Of a DNA stretch of 64,000 bases, positions 36,547 to 46,099 are shown piece after piece. The notes beneath the pieces are model-generated. The model ran no database searches and had not been told where the DNA came from. It saw nothing but the letters and a program-made list of their open reading frames with translations. Each line of letters starts with the position of its first letter. The stretch's first letter is position 1. A program made the position numbers and the translations under genes. The stretch is taken from assembly GCA_009693255.1 (NCBI GenBank), contig SHXQ01000005.1, forward strand, positions 1 through 64,000. Direction: 5' to 3'. The stretch comes from Methylotenera sp. Lineage in GTDB: Bacteria; Pseudomonadota; Gammaproteobacteria; Burkholderiales; Methylophilaceae.

Positions 36547-38109
36547 TTAGAGTGATTTCCTTAAGCTGGCGGGGGCAATGGTCAGCGATTCACGATATTT
36601 TGCAATGGTGCGGCGTGCGACTACAATACCTTGCTTTGCCAATAAGTCGGTTATTTGGTTATCAGAGTAAGGTTTTTTAGGATTTTCTTGCTCGACAAGT
36701 TGTTTTATCAGCGCCCGAATTGCAGTGGCTGAGCAAGTGCCACCGGAATCGGTGGCGACTGAGCTACCAAAAAAATATTTGAGTTCAAAAATACCGCGTG
36801 GGGTGAGTACATATTTGTTATTGGTCACCCGTGAAATGGTTGACTCATGTAAATCTAGAGCTTCGGCAATTTCACGCAACACTAGGGGGCGCATGGCAAC
36901 TGCACCATATTCTAAGAAGTTACGTTGGCGGTCAGTAATGGCCTGTGCTACGCGTAAAATGGTGGAAAAACGCTGTTGAATATTTTTTATCATCCATTTA
37001 GCTTCTTGCATTTGGCTTTGTAGATATTGACTAGAGCTATCGCGATTGCGCTTTAAGATGCTGGCGTAAAGCTGGTTGATTCTAAGTTTTGGAATGACGG
37101 CATCATTTAAGCTGGCGATCCAAAGCCCTTTTACTTTTTTGATAATTACTTCGTGCTGAATGTAATGTTCTGAGCCGATAATGCTAAAAGTACTGCCAGG
37201 CCTAGGATTTAAGCTGGTGATCAATTGCTGAACACTTTTAAGTGTGGGCTCGTCACAGCCTAATTCTTTGCGTAACTTAGCAAAATCTCGTGCACCAAGT
37301 GCAGATAAATAATGTTTTGCCATTAGCTTAACAAGTGCTAAATTTGGCGTATTTTCTGGCAGTAATGCCAGTTGTAGCAACAAACATTCACTTAAATCAC
37401 GTGCGCCCACACCAGTAGGCTCTAAGTTTTGAACGTGTCGCAAGGCGGTATTCAGTTCTAGCACTTCTATTTCAAGCTCTGCCGGCAATTGTTTGACAAT
37501 GTCTTCTAGCGACTCTTCTAAATAACCATCCTCGTTGATGCTATCTACCAGCAGCAACACGAGCGTTTTATCCCGTTCGGATAACGGCATGAGATTGAGC
37601 TGTGAAAGTAAATGATCTCTTAAGCTGATTTGCAAAGTTTCTTGCTGTTTGAAGTCGCTATCATCATCTGAGGGCGTACTGTTCTCATCCCAAAGACTGC
37701 CATTTGAAAACTCATCATAATCATCACTAAACTCGGCAGAAAAGTCACTGGCATTTTGTTCAATTTCAGTTGATTCTTCTTGATTCAACTCAGTTTTACT
37801 TTCAGAAAATTCACTATTGGTTTTATCTACGTCAATAGTGTTATTGATTTCGTTGTCTGGAAAAATGTCAGTATGATCGCCATCATGGCTCGCGGTGTTA
37901 AGCGTGACCTCATCTTTGCTATTGTCTGTGGTATTGCCGTATTCGTCCTCAACATCATCACCTCTTTCTAGCAATGGATTCGTTTGCATCAGCAAATCAA
38001 TTTCTTGGTTGAGCTCTAGCGTAGAGAGTTGTAGTAGTTTAATCGCTTGCTGTAACTGGGGTGTTAGCGAGAGGTTTTGCGAAAACTTAAGTTGCAAGCC
38101 TTGCTTCAT
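36547..38109 (-). CDS. rpoN: RNA polymerase sigma-54 factor
   Basis: A 520-residue sigma factor. The glutamine/leucine-rich region I ([20 protein letters not shown]) is followed by a long acidic region II (about 50-155), the core-binding part, an HTH ([20 protein letters not shown]) and the RpoN box [12 protein letters not shown]. It recognises -24/-12 promoters and needs AAA+ activators. Its start overlaps the lptB stop by four bases (ATGA), so it is coupled to lptB. Confidence 0.96.
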   Translation of the reverse strand: MKQGLQLKFSQNLSLTPQLQQAIKLLQLSTLELNQEIDLLMQTNPLLERGDDVEDEYGNTTDNSKDEVTLNTASHDGDHTDIFPDNEINNTIDVDKTNSEFSESKTELNQEESTEIEQNASDFSAEFSDDYDEFSNGSLWDENSTPSDDDSDFKQQETLQISLRDHLLSQLNLMPLSERDKTLVLLLVDSINEDGYLEESLEDIVKQLPAELEIEVLELNTALRHVQNLEPTGVGARDLSECLLLQLALLPENTPNLALVKLMAKHYLSALGARDFAKLRKELGCDEPTLKSVQQLITSLNPRPGSTFSIIGSEHYIQHEVIIKKVKGLWIASLNDAVIPKLRINQLYASILKRNRDSSSQYLQSQMQEAKWMIKNIQQRFSTILRVAQAITDRQRNFLEYGAVAMRPLVLREIAEALDLHESTISRVTNNKYVLTPRGIFELKYFFGSSVATDSGGTCSATAIRALIKQLVEQENPKKPYSDNQITDLLAKQGIVVARRTIAKYRESLTIAPASLRKSL

Positions 38110-38828
38110 AGTCGAAAATTTTTGCCCAAATATATTTCACGGACACTTTGATTTTCAACAATTTCACTTGGAATGCCAGCGGCAAACACATGGCCTTGAT
38201 TGACGATGTAAGCGTGGTCGCAAATACCTAAAGTTTCTCGTACGTTGTGGTCTGTAATTAACACACCAATATTGCGCGCACTTAAAAAACGAATAATCTT
38301 TTGAATGTCAATGACGGCAATCGGGTCTATCCCGGCAAATGGCTCGTCTAGCAAAATAAAACTTGGATTGGTTGCTAAACATCGGGCAATTTCAACGCGG
38401 CGACGCTCTCCACCAGACAAGCTCACCGTAGCATTATCCCGAATGTGAGTGATGTGTAGCTCTTCGAGTAAAGACTCCAATTTATCTTCCATCTCAATTG
38501 CAGTCAGGTCTTGTAGTTGCAGCACAGCTAGAATATTGTCAGACACGGACAGCTTGCGAAAGATAGAGGGCTCCTGTGGTAGATAAGATAGCCCCATTCT
38601 TGCGCGCAAGTGAATAGGCAAACGGCTTAAGTCTTTGCCGTCGAGTAGAATTCTGCCCCCATCTAAAGCGACTAAGCCCACAATCATATAAAAACTGGTA
38701 GTTTTACCTGCGCCATTAGGGCCTAATAACCCTACCACTTCACCACTTTTTAAGCACAAAGAGATGTCTTGCACCACGGTGTGTGATTTATAAGATTTAC
38801 GTAAATTTTCTACAATCAGTTCGCTCAT
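38106..38828 (-). CDS. lptB: LPS export ABC transporter ATPase LptB
   Basis: A 240-residue ATPase driving LPS extraction from the inner membrane with LptF/LptG. Walker A is GPNGAGKTT (36-44), the signature is [14 protein letters not shown], Walker B is [14 protein letters not shown]. LptB-specific sequence includes [14 protein letters not shown]. It follows lptA by 47 bases and overlaps rpoN, the usual proteobacterial arrangement. Confidence 0.96.
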   Translation of the reverse strand: MSELIVENLRKSYKSHTVVQDISLCLKSGEVVGLLGPNGAGKTTSFYMIVGLVALDGGRILLDGKDLSRLPIHLRARMGLSYLPQEPSIFRKLSVSDNILAVLQLQDLTAIEMEDKLESLLEELHITHIRDNATVSLSGGERRRVEIARCLATNPSFILLDEPFAGIDPIAVIDIQKIIRFLSARNIGVLITDHNVRETLGICDHAYIVNQGHVFAAGIPSEIVENQSVREIYLGKNFRL

Positions 38829-38875
38829 GGGGGCATATTCTTAATTTTAATGATTGCTGATGATTTAGCTGGGGC

Positions 38876-39553
38876 TTATTGTTTTTGATCAGCACCAAGC
38901 TGAAGACTTCTGCTAAAACGGAAGCCTTTCGCTGGGTTGGCGGTGCTTGTTGACGGATTATTTGGCTTGCTGTTTGGTTTTCCATCCTCAATCACTGGGG
39001 CAGAAGTTTTCTTATTTTTGGGCTGAATGACCGCACGCACGCGGCCGCTAGAAGTAAGACCATCAGTAGATTTAGTGCCACCAATAACTTCAGCGTACTC
39101 AGCATTCGCGTCATAGCTAATATAATCACCATGCACGATATCTTCACCGCGCTTTACCCAAGCTTTGGTGTATAGCTGTACTTTGTCCATACGGCCATCA
39201 TATTCAATGCGTTGCGCGCTACCTTGCATGTATTCTTCTTTGCCTTCAAGTTTTTGTTTGAAGGTGGTTGGATTGCCTAGTGAAGTACTGTGTTGAAAGC
39301 CAGCAGTGTCTTCGCGAACAATCAAGGTGTCGGCACGAATAACCAAAGTCCCCTGCGTTAAGATGACGCTGCCTGAATAGGTGCTGATTTGTTTTGCATC
39401 ATCCACTTTGACTGTATCTGCCTCTAAATCAATGGGCTTGTCTCGGTCGGCTGATTCGGCCAGTACTAGACTAGAAAAACTTAAGCAGGCTATGCAGAGT
39501 AAAGCCAGGCAGCGACTGAACTTAAGGTCTAATACGGTTGGGTGATTACTCAT
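38876..39553 (-). CDS. lptA: LPS periplasmic bridge protein LptA
   Basis: About 225 residues. A signal peptide (CLALLCIACLSFSSLVLAES) precedes the OstA-like beta-jellyroll with KPIDLEADTVKVDDAKQIST and YSGSVILTQGTLVIRADTL. LptA oligomers carry LPS across the periplasm. ATG 39553 overlaps the lptC stop region and is preferred to a more upstream codon. The C-terminal tail (about 40 residues, PN/KP-rich) is probably disordered. Confidence 0.93.
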   Translation of the reverse strand: MSNHPTVLDLKFSRCLALLCIACLSFSSLVLAESADRDKPIDLEADTVKVDDAKQISTYSGSVILTQGTLVIRADTLIVREDTAGFQHSTSLGNPTTFKQKLEGKEEYMQGSAQRIEYDGRMDKVQLYTKAWVKRGEDIVHGDYISYDANAEYAEVIGGTKSTDGLTSSGRVRAVIQPKNKKTSAPVIEDGKPNSKPNNPSTSTANPAKGFRFSRSLQLGADQKQ

Positions 39554-40220
39554 AGCGTCTCCGAGTGCGCGCATTATTTGTGCTGTTGGCTGCGTTGTTA
39601 GATTTTGATTTTATGGTTTTTAAAGGGCTGGTTTTTTTAATTTCAGGTGGTTCATAATGCGCACGCACTTGGTGTAATAAGGTGACTGTATGGATATTCT
39701 TTTCGTAAACCATCCCGGTTGCGTAGATAATCGTTTTTGGCGCTTGCCGAATAACTATCGGACTATCGGTGCGGGCTAAATCTTCATTGGGTAAAATATT
39801 AAGATAGTCCATATCTATGGTCATTTCACCTTTGCCAGCAAAGGCCTGACGGGTGATTTTTACATGATCAACCAGTTGCACCTGACTGCCATTACCCGAC
39901 ACATAACCACGCAGTGCATCGACCTGCGTATATGGCTTATTTGCAGTAAATTGCGTATAACGCGGTCTTTGTAAGTCTGTGGTGTCAGTGTCTGGGAAAT
40001 GTTTCATTTCTACAGAGGCTAATTTATAGCGCAAAGAGCCATCGATGTCAGTTTGTGTCGTTATAAAGTTACGCATAATATAATCTGGATCATGACGACT
40101 AGAGCCGTCCAGTTTTGGCTTTGGTGGCTGAACCACGTGGCTAATCCAAGCGGTCATTATTGCCAATATTGATAGCAATACAATGGGATAAATAATTGCA
40201 GAGCGTGACCCAATATTCAT
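39546..40220 (-). CDS. lptC: LPS export protein LptC
   Basis: A 224-residue protein with one N-terminal membrane helix (AIIYPIVLLSILAIMTAWIS) and a periplasmic jellyroll domain (DPDYIMRNFITTQTDIDGSL). LptC receives LPS from LptBFG and hands it to LptA. The C-terminal tail is basic and Asn-rich. It lies 14 bases after kdsC and overlaps lptA. Confidence 0.93.
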   Translation of the reverse strand: MNIGSRSAIIYPIVLLSILAIMTAWISHVVQPPKPKLDGSSRHDPDYIMRNFITTQTDIDGSLRYKLASVEMKHFPDTDTTDLQRPRYTQFTANKPYTQVDALRGYVSGNGSQVQLVDHVKITRQAFAGKGEMTIDMDYLNILPNEDLARTDSPIVIRQAPKTIIYATGMVYEKNIHTVTLLHQVRAHYEPPEIKKTSPLKTIKSKSNNAANSTNNARTRRRYE

Positions 40221-40234
40221 TAACTAAAATACGA

Positions 40235-40810
40235 TCAATTAGCAATGCAAGCTTGCGTTAAAAATTGCGCCATTTGCGCATCAAAAGTACCCTGAGCTTG
40301 CATGATTAATTCGCAAACTTCACGCACAGCCCCCTGGCCACCAGCCTTAATGGTGACATAGTGCGCATGCGTGAGGACTAAGGCGGGAGCGTTGGGTACC
40401 GCTAGCGCTAAGCCGCATTTCAGCATGGGCGGCAAATCCACCACATCGTCACCCATAAAGGCACATTGGCTGGCTTGCAAACCACTGGCTTGCATAAGAT
40501 CATTAAATGCCACTAATTTATCTTCTGCACCTTGGTAAAAGTGCGCAACACCGGTGCTTTCAGCACGTTTTTTAACGACATTTGATGTGCGACCAGTAAT
40601 AATCGCCAGTTCAACGCCAGAGGCTTTGAGTAGCTTCATACCTAAGCCATCGTGCGCATGAAAAGTTTTATATTCTTGACCATCATCGCCTATGGTCAGG
40701 CCGCCATCCGTCATTACACCATCTACATCAAGCACTAAAAGTTTGATGTTTTTGAAGCGTGCTTTTAGTTTAGGATTGAGCAGTTCAGGCATGGAAGAAT
40801 TGATAGTCAT
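40235..40810 (-). CDS. kdsC: 3-deoxy-D-manno-octulosonate 8-phosphate phosphatase
   Basis: A 191-residue HAD-type phosphatase releasing Kdo from Kdo-8-phosphate. The nucleophile motif is LLVLDVDGVMTDGGL, followed by AIITGRTSNVVKKRA and the late motif AFMGDDVVDLPPML. The lack of a large cap domain fits KdsC. It lies six bases after kdsD, which makes the precursor of its pathway. Confidence 0.96.
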   Translation of the reverse strand: MTINSSMPELLNPKLKARFKNIKLLVLDVDGVMTDGGLTIGDDGQEYKTFHAHDGLGMKLLKASGVELAIITGRTSNVVKKRAESTGVAHFYQGAEDKLVAFNDLMQASGLQASQCAFMGDDVVDLPPMLKCGLALAVPNAPALVLTHAHYVTIKAGGQGAVREVCELIMQAQGTFDAQMAQFLTQACIAN

Positions 40811-40816
40811 TTGGAA

Positions 40817-41821
40817 TTAAACTACTTTTGCTAATAAAAGATCATGCATATTGAGTGCGCCGACCAAAATGCCATCACCATTGGTGACCAGTAGCGCGTT
40901 GACTTTACGCTGCTCCATAATTTCAACGGCTTCAATCGCTAATTTATCTTGCTGTATCGTATGGGGGTTTTGATGCATGACATCCTTAATACCTGACTTC
41001 GCGACATTGACGTTTTTCTCAAAGGCGCGGCGCAAATCGCCATCGGTAAAAACGCCTATGGGCTTATTGTTGGCATCGATAATCGCGGTAAGGCCAAGCC
41101 CTTTGCGGGTCATTTCCAGCAATCCCTCAGATAAGGTGGCGTTGGTAGTCACTTGTGGAATTTTGTCGCCCGTACGCATTAAGTCATGTACATGGATAAG
41201 TAATCGTCGGCCAAGACTGCCGCCCGGATGTGAGCGCGCAAAATCTTCTGCGGTAAAATCACGCTGATCTAGCACACATAAGGCCAGTGCATCGCCCATG
41301 GCTAAGGCAACCATCGTGCTGGAAGTGGGTGCTAAACCTAGAGGGCAGGCCTCTTTAGCCACATGCGCGCTTAAATGTATGTCGGCGGCTTTTGCTAAAG
41401 TAGAAGAATTGTTACCGGTGATGGCGATGATGCTTGCGCCCAATCTTTTGAGTGGTGGCACAATAGCGAGAATTTCATCGCTTTCACCTGAATTTGAGAG
41501 TGCAATCACAATGTCACCGGCTGTAATCATGCCCAAATCGCCATGGCTTGCTTCGGCGGGGTGCATAAAGAATGCGGGTGTACCGGTACTGGCTAAGGTA
41601 GATGCAATTTTTCCGCCGATATGTCCTGACTTACCCATACCGCTGACGACAACCCGACCCTTGCATTGTAAAATAAGGGCTACCGCGTCAGTAAACTGAG
41701 CATCAAGCCTAGTGGCAAGGGCACTAATTTCATTGGCTTCGAGCAATAATATATCGCGCGCCAACAATAAAGTGGGTTTCTTGAGATTGGCGATTGGACC
41801 GTTGTTCAGTGGCAAGGACAT
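40817..41821 (-). CDS. kdsD: Arabinose-5-phosphate isomerase
   Basis: A 334-residue enzyme making arabinose 5-phosphate from ribulose 5-phosphate for Kdo synthesis. The N-terminal SIS domain has VVVSGMGKSGHIGGKIASTL and FMHPAEASHGDLGMI; two CBS domains form the C-terminal third (HVHDLMRTGDKIP, then VMHQNPHTIQQDKLAIEAV). It opens the Kdo/Lpt operon and diverges from the Kef-type antiporter gene. Confidence 0.95.
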   Translation of the reverse strand: MSLPLNNGPIANLKKPTLLLARDILLLEANEISALATRLDAQFTDAVALILQCKGRVVVSGMGKSGHIGGKIASTLASTGTPAFFMHPAEASHGDLGMITAGDIVIALSNSGESDEILAIVPPLKRLGASIIAITGNNSSTLAKAADIHLSAHVAKEACPLGLAPTSSTMVALAMGDALALCVLDQRDFTAEDFARSHPGGSLGRRLLIHVHDLMRTGDKIPQVTTNATLSEGLLEMTRKGLGLTAIIDANNKPIGVFTDGDLRRAFEKNVNVAKSGIKDVMHQNPHTIQQDKLAIEAVEIMEQRKVNALLVTNGDGILVGALNMHDLLLAKVV

Positions 41822-41964
41822 TTTTTAAGTGAACTTCTTAAAATGGACATAATTAATGCTTAGTATAAAAGGGAAAGTCCTACATATAAAGCCTAAATAA
41901 GTGCTATTCATGACAATTTAACTCAAAAAGGCAAATTAATTTTGTTTTAGGCACAAATTTTGCT

Positions 41965-41983
41965 AACAAGATTTTTTCTTGTT
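41965..41983. other. Perfect small inverted repeat in the kdsD/antiporter divergent region
   Basis: AACAAGA and TCTTGTT flank a T5 loop in the 224-base region between the divergent kdsD and antiporter genes. It could be a protein-binding palindrome or a leader hairpin; nothing else identifies it. Short AT-rich repeats can arise by chance. Confidence 0.35.
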
Positions 41984-42045
41984 CGCTCAAGAGATGTGAA
42001 ACAATAGTATGAAATAATAAAACTTAACTACATAAGCAAGAATCT

Positions 42046-44031
42046 ATGTTCGAAACATTACCTTTAATCTTAGTGCTACTGATAAGCTCTGTACTGGCTG
42101 TGGCTTTATTCCGTGCGCTACGCCTACCTGCAATGCTTGCTTATTTTTTGGTGGGCATGGCGCTAGGCCCGCATACTTTTGGCTTGCTACCAGACACAGA
42201 AGCCAGCAGAGAGTTTGCTGAATTTGGCATTGTATTTTTAATGTTTAGTATTGGTTTGGAATTCAGCTTGCCGCAGCTTTATGCGATGCGAAGAAAAGTG
42301 CTGGGTCTAGGCGGTGCGCAAGTATTTATGACCCTTGCAATAGTCATGGGCATTGCTAAATTAGCTGGTTTAGGCTGGACTGTTGCCTTTGTCATTGGTT
42401 CCGCTTTAGCCATGTCATCTACCGCCATCGTTTCTAAAATATTGGCCGAACGGGTAGATTTAAATTCACGCCATGGTCGATTAAGCATAGGGGTCTTACT
42501 GTTTCAAGATATTGCGGTGGTGCCAATTTTGGTGCTAATCCCAGCGCTAGGGGTTGCAGGAGCTAATTTAACGGATGTACTTGGCTTTGCGCTTTTAAAA
42601 GCCGCTGCCATGCTGTTGTTTCTATTTACCGTGGGTAAATGGCTGATTAACCCTTGGTTCAACATTGTGGCAGGCCAGCGATCACGCGAGTTATTTGTGA
42701 TGAATGTTTTGATGGTGACTTTGCTGTTAGCCTTTGCCACAAAATTAGCCGGTTTGTCTTATGCGTTAGGGGCTTTTATTGCGGGGATGTTAATTTCGGA
42801 AACTAAATTTCGCTATCAAGTGGAATCAGATATTTCGCCATTCCGTGATATTTTGCTGGGTCTATTTTTTATCAGCGTTGGCATGTTGTTAAACCTACAA
42901 CAAATTTTCAACAATATTGGTGTGGTGTTGTTGATTCTAGTGGCATTTATTTTATTCAAAGCAGCGATTGTGACTTTGGTTATCAGGGTGATGCAATATG
43001 AAAGCGGCGTAGCCATTCGGACTGGCTTGATATTGGCGCAAGCCGGCGAGTTCAGCTTTGTGATTCTGGCCTTAGGGGTAGAGCAAAAGTTGATCAGCGG
43101 ACCGGCATTGCAAATCATACTGGCGGCTTCATTATTATCTATGGTGATTGCGCCTTTTTTGATTCAATACAATGGACGCATCGCGCGTCGTGTGGTTAGA
43201 AGCTACAGCCGTAATAGCGGCCAAGTCGTGCAAGATATCGATGACGCTAGTAAGCACTTGCACAATCACGTCATTATTTGTGGTTATGGGCGTAGCGGCC
43301 AGTATCTAGGCCGTTTTCTGACAGAAGAAAATATCCCGTTTGTGGCTTTAGATATTGACCCGTCACGGGTATTAGAAGCGGCCACCGCTGGCGAAAACGT
43401 GATGTTTGGTGATGCCGCTAGACGCGTGGTACTTGAGGCGGCAGGTGGCGCACGCGCTAAAGCTTTGGTGATTAGTTATGCGGATAATCGCGCGGCCATG
43501 AAGATCTTGCACATCGTGCAAGAAAGTTACCCGCAGTTGCCAGTGATTGTGCGTACCGTAGATGATTCCAACATGGAGGCCTTGCGTGAAGCTGGGGCGA
43601 CAGAAGTTGTACCAGAAATTCTAGAAGGCAGTTTAATGCTGGCTTCGCATGCGCTCATGTTGTTAGGGGTGCCACTGCATCGTGTCGTCAAGCGCATTCG
43701 GCTATTTCGTGAAGAGCGTTACCAATTGTTTAAAGGCTATTTTCATGGGATTTCAGATGCTGAAGATGAAGCTTTAGAAAAGCAGCAAGTACGGTTACAT
43801 TCAGTGATCATTTCACCAGGTTCTTTCGCCATCGGCAGGCGCTTGGTCGATATGCAGTTAGAAAATTTTGAGGTAGAAATTAAATCAATTCGCCGTCCAA
43901 ATTCTAATGGCATGGTACCAAGCAATGAGAGCCAGTTAGCAGAAGGCGATGTCATTGTGCTGCTGGGTCAGCCTACCGGGCTAACCAATGCGCAAAATTC
44001 CTTATTGATAGGGCGGGTAGCCGCAAAATAA
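42046..44031 (+). CDS. Monovalent cation:proton antiporter-2 (Kef-type, CPA2)
   Basis: A 661-residue protein. About twelve to thirteen membrane helices (residues 5-385) include the CPA2 core LGPHTFGLLPDTEASREFAE and SALAMSSTAIVSKILAERVD. A Rossmann RCK/TrkA-N domain follows (IICGYGRSGQYLGRFL, about 410-425), then a TrkA-C domain (LHSVIISPGSFAIGRRLV). It is likely a K+/H+ antiporter involved in pH or electrophile stress. KefB and KefC cannot be told apart, and no KefF/KefG partner is adjacent. Confidence 0.9.
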   Translation: MFETLPLILVLLISSVLAVALFRALRLPAMLAYFLVGMALGPHTFGLLPDTEASREFAEFGIVFLMFSIGLEFSLPQLYAMRRKVLGLGGAQVFMTLAIVMGIAKLAGLGWTVAFVIGSALAMSSTAIVSKILAERVDLNSRHGRLSIGVLLFQDIAVVPILVLIPALGVAGANLTDVLGFALLKAAAMLLFLFTVGKWLINPWFNIVAGQRSRELFVMNVLMVTLLLAFATKLAGLSYALGAFIAGMLISETKFRYQVESDISPFRDILLGLFFISVGMLLNLQQIFNNIGVVLLILVAFILFKAAIVTLVIRVMQYESGVAIRTGLILAQAGEFSFVILALGVEQKLISGPALQIILAASLLSMVIAPFLIQYNGRIARRVVRSYSRNSGQVVQDIDDASKHLHNHVIICGYGRSGQYLGRFLTEENIPFVALDIDPSRVLEAATAGENVMFGDAARRVVLEAAGGARAKALVISYADNRAAMKILHIVQESYPQLPVIVRTVDDSNMEALREAGATEVVPEILEGSLMLASHALMLLGVPLHRVVKRIRLFREERYQLFKGYFHGISDAEDEALEKQQVRLHSVIISPGSFAIGRRLVDMQLENFEVEIKSIRRPNSNGMVPSNESQLAEGDVIVLLGQPTGLTNAQNSLLIGRVAAK

Positions 44032-44040
44032 GTAAAAATC

Positions 44041-45120
44041 ATGACTAAAAAAGTAGTCATTGTAGGCGGTGGTATTGTGGGTTGTATGACCGCCATGGAA
44101 TTGGTTAAACGCGGTTGTCAAGTCACCATAGTAGAACGTAATCAGATTGCCAGCCAAACATCGGGCGAGTCTTCTTGGGCGGGCGGTGGCATTATCTTTC
44201 CTTTACTGCCTTGGCTATATTCTAATGCGGTCAACCTGCTGACCAATCAAGCTGCGAATGCTTATCGCGAACTTAGTCAACGCTTACTGTATGAAACTGG
44301 CGTAGATTCGCACTTTGACCAATCTGGTTTTTTGCTGTTACCAGCGTTTGACTTAACCGCAGCAGAAACATGGTGCGCGAATAACCAGCTCGCGGCGCTG
44401 CCAGTTAAGGCTTCGGCATTTGCGGTACAATCGTTAAGTGGCGAAGATGCCCTTTGGCTGCCTAGTGTTTGCCAAATACGCCCCCCTTATTTTATGCAGG
44501 CCATGCGCCGCTGGTTAGTGCAAAACAAGGTCACCATGCTTGAAAATACTGAGCTGGTGCCGCTTCAACAAACGGCAGTGCTAAACACGTGGAATACCTT
44601 AACAGGCGACACCTTAACGGCAGATCAATTTGTCGTGACTTCTGGTGCGTGGAGCTTTGAGCTACTTAAACAAACCAGTGCACAACTGAATATCAAACCC
44701 ATGCGCGGGCAAATTTTGCTGTATAAACCACAAAAAAATCTTGAGCAAATCGTTTATAGAGAAGGTTTCTATATGATACCTCGCCGTGACGGTTATTTGC
44801 TTGCTGGCAGTACGCTAGAAGATGTAGGCTTTGAGGCCGCGGTAACGCGAGAAGTGCGCGATGAAATCAGTGCAAAAGCGCAAGCAATCATGCCTGAGTT
44901 AAAAGGCATGCCTATCATCAAACACTGGAGCGGCTTGCGCCCTGGCACCCCAGAAAACTTGCCCACCATCAGCGCGCACCCTAGCATAGAAAATTTATAT
45001 TTAAATACCGGCCATTTTAGATACGGCTTAACCATGGCGCCAGCCAGTGCTAAGTTGATAGCAGCATTGATGTTAGGTGAGAAGCCGGAACTAGATGCGA
45101 GCCCTTATGCCTGCCGCTAA
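44041..45120 (+). CDS. ThiO-like FAD-dependent glycine/D-amino acid oxidase
   Basis: A 359-residue DAO-family flavoprotein. The FAD-binding motif is VVIVGGGIVGCMTAMELVKR at the N-terminus; SSWAGGGIIFPLLPW and GLRPGTPENLPTIS plus GHFRYGLTMAP at the C-terminus resemble ThiO, which makes iminoglycine for thiazole synthesis. No thi genes flank it, so the substrate is inferred. It is nine bases after the antiporter gene and probably co-transcribed. Confidence 0.82.
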   Translation: MTKKVVIVGGGIVGCMTAMELVKRGCQVTIVERNQIASQTSGESSWAGGGIIFPLLPWLYSNAVNLLTNQAANAYRELSQRLLYETGVDSHFDQSGFLLLPAFDLTAAETWCANNQLAALPVKASAFAVQSLSGEDALWLPSVCQIRPPYFMQAMRRWLVQNKVTMLENTELVPLQQTAVLNTWNTLTGDTLTADQFVVTSGAWSFELLKQTSAQLNIKPMRGQILLYKPQKNLEQIVYREGFYMIPRRDGYLLAGSTLEDVGFEAAVTREVRDEISAKAQAIMPELKGMPIIKHWSGLRPGTPENLPTISAHPSIENLYLNTGHFRYGLTMAPASAKLIAALMLGEKPELDASPYACR

Positions 45121-45167
45121 TAATCAGACCTAAGCCCATTATATTTTTATAGGAGGAAATTTAAATT

Positions 45168-45467
45168 ATGGCAACTTGCGTAATGATACAAAACCCGACG
45201 AATGGATTAACGCGTAAGGGTTATTTTGGTTTTAGTTGGACGTATTTCTTTTTCGGATGGTTTGTGCCATTAATCCGCGGTGAGCTGGGTGTTGCTGCTT
45301 TACATTTCTTTTTCACACTGATTACCTTTGGTTTGTGGCAACTGGTATTTTCTTTTTTATACAACAAGCAATATATGCGCCGCATGCTAGAAAAAGGCTA
45401 TGTGCTTAAAGACTCAGAATCAGTGATGGTAAGTGCAAGAGTTGCGCTAGACATTGTTGAAGTTTAG
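45168..45467 (+). CDS. Small membrane protein of unknown function
   Basis: A 99-residue protein with two likely membrane segments: SWTYFFFGWFVPLI and the longer ALHFFFTLITFGLWQLVF. The pattern of an aromatic first segment (FGFSWTYFFFGWFVPLIRG) is seen in small conserved proteins annotated as DUF2628-like or TM2-like, but I do not recognise it firmly. A perfect AGGAGG lies at the right distance, so it is well translated. It follows the ThiO-like gene by 47 bases. Confidence 0.75.
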   Translation: MATCVMIQNPTNGLTRKGYFGFSWTYFFFGWFVPLIRGELGVAALHFFFTLITFGLWQLVFSFLYNKQYMRRMLEKGYVLKDSESVMVSARVALDIVEV

Positions 45468-45524
45468 CCAATCTGCATTTACATCTAGCGTGACTTAAAT
45501 GCAGATGTTTGTTAGCGCTTACTA

Positions 45525-46025
45525 TCATGCCATCCAATCACCAGACTTGCCGCCATGTTTTTCTAGCAGTTTTATCTGGCTAATGACCATGCCTCTATCG
45601 GCCGCTTTTAGCATGTCATAAATGGTCAGCAGGCCTACACTCACGGCAGTGAGCGCTTCCATTTCTACGCCTGTTTGACCGGTGGTTTCTGTGGTAGCGG
45701 TACATATAACCGAGCTGGTATTTTCGATAATATCGAAGCTCACAGCTACTTTAGTTAGGCCGATCGGGTGGCAAAGTGGAATTAAATCAGCTGTGCGTTT
45801 TGAGCCTTGAATGGCAGCGATGCGGGCAATACCTAGCACGTCACCTTTCTTTGCGTCACCATTTTTAATGCGTTGTAAGGTGCTAGGCTGCATGCTAATT
45901 AGGCCGCTGGCTACTGCGATGCGTTTGCTATGGGCTTTGTCGCCAACATCTACCATGTGCGCTTGCCCGCTAGGATCAAAGTGCGTGAGTATTTGCTGTG
46001 CTGGTGCTAGGTGCGATTTGCTCAT
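45525..46025 (-). CDS. moaC: Cyclic pyranopterin monophosphate synthase
   Basis: A 166-residue enzyme of molybdenum cofactor synthesis, converting the MoaA product to cPMP. Signatures are [40 protein letters not shown] (split here: [18 protein letters not shown] followed by [10 protein letters not shown]) and [24 protein letters not shown] 46025 ([10 protein letters not shown]) has GGAAAG just upstream and is preferred to ATG 46046. No other moa gene is in the window. Confidence 0.95.
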   Translation of the reverse strand: MSKSHLAPAQQILTHFDPSGQAHMVDVGDKAHSKRIAVASGLISMQPSTLQRIKNGDAKKGDVLGIARIAAIQGSKRTADLIPLCHPIGLTKVAVSFDIIENTSSVICTATTETTGQTGVEMEALTAVSVGLLTIYDMLKAADRGMVISQIKLLEKHGGKSGDWMA

Positions 46026-46099
46026 TTTTAACTTTCCATGATTCATTATTTTTTATGAGGTAGCGGAACTAGCATCATAAAGTAGTTATTATAATAACA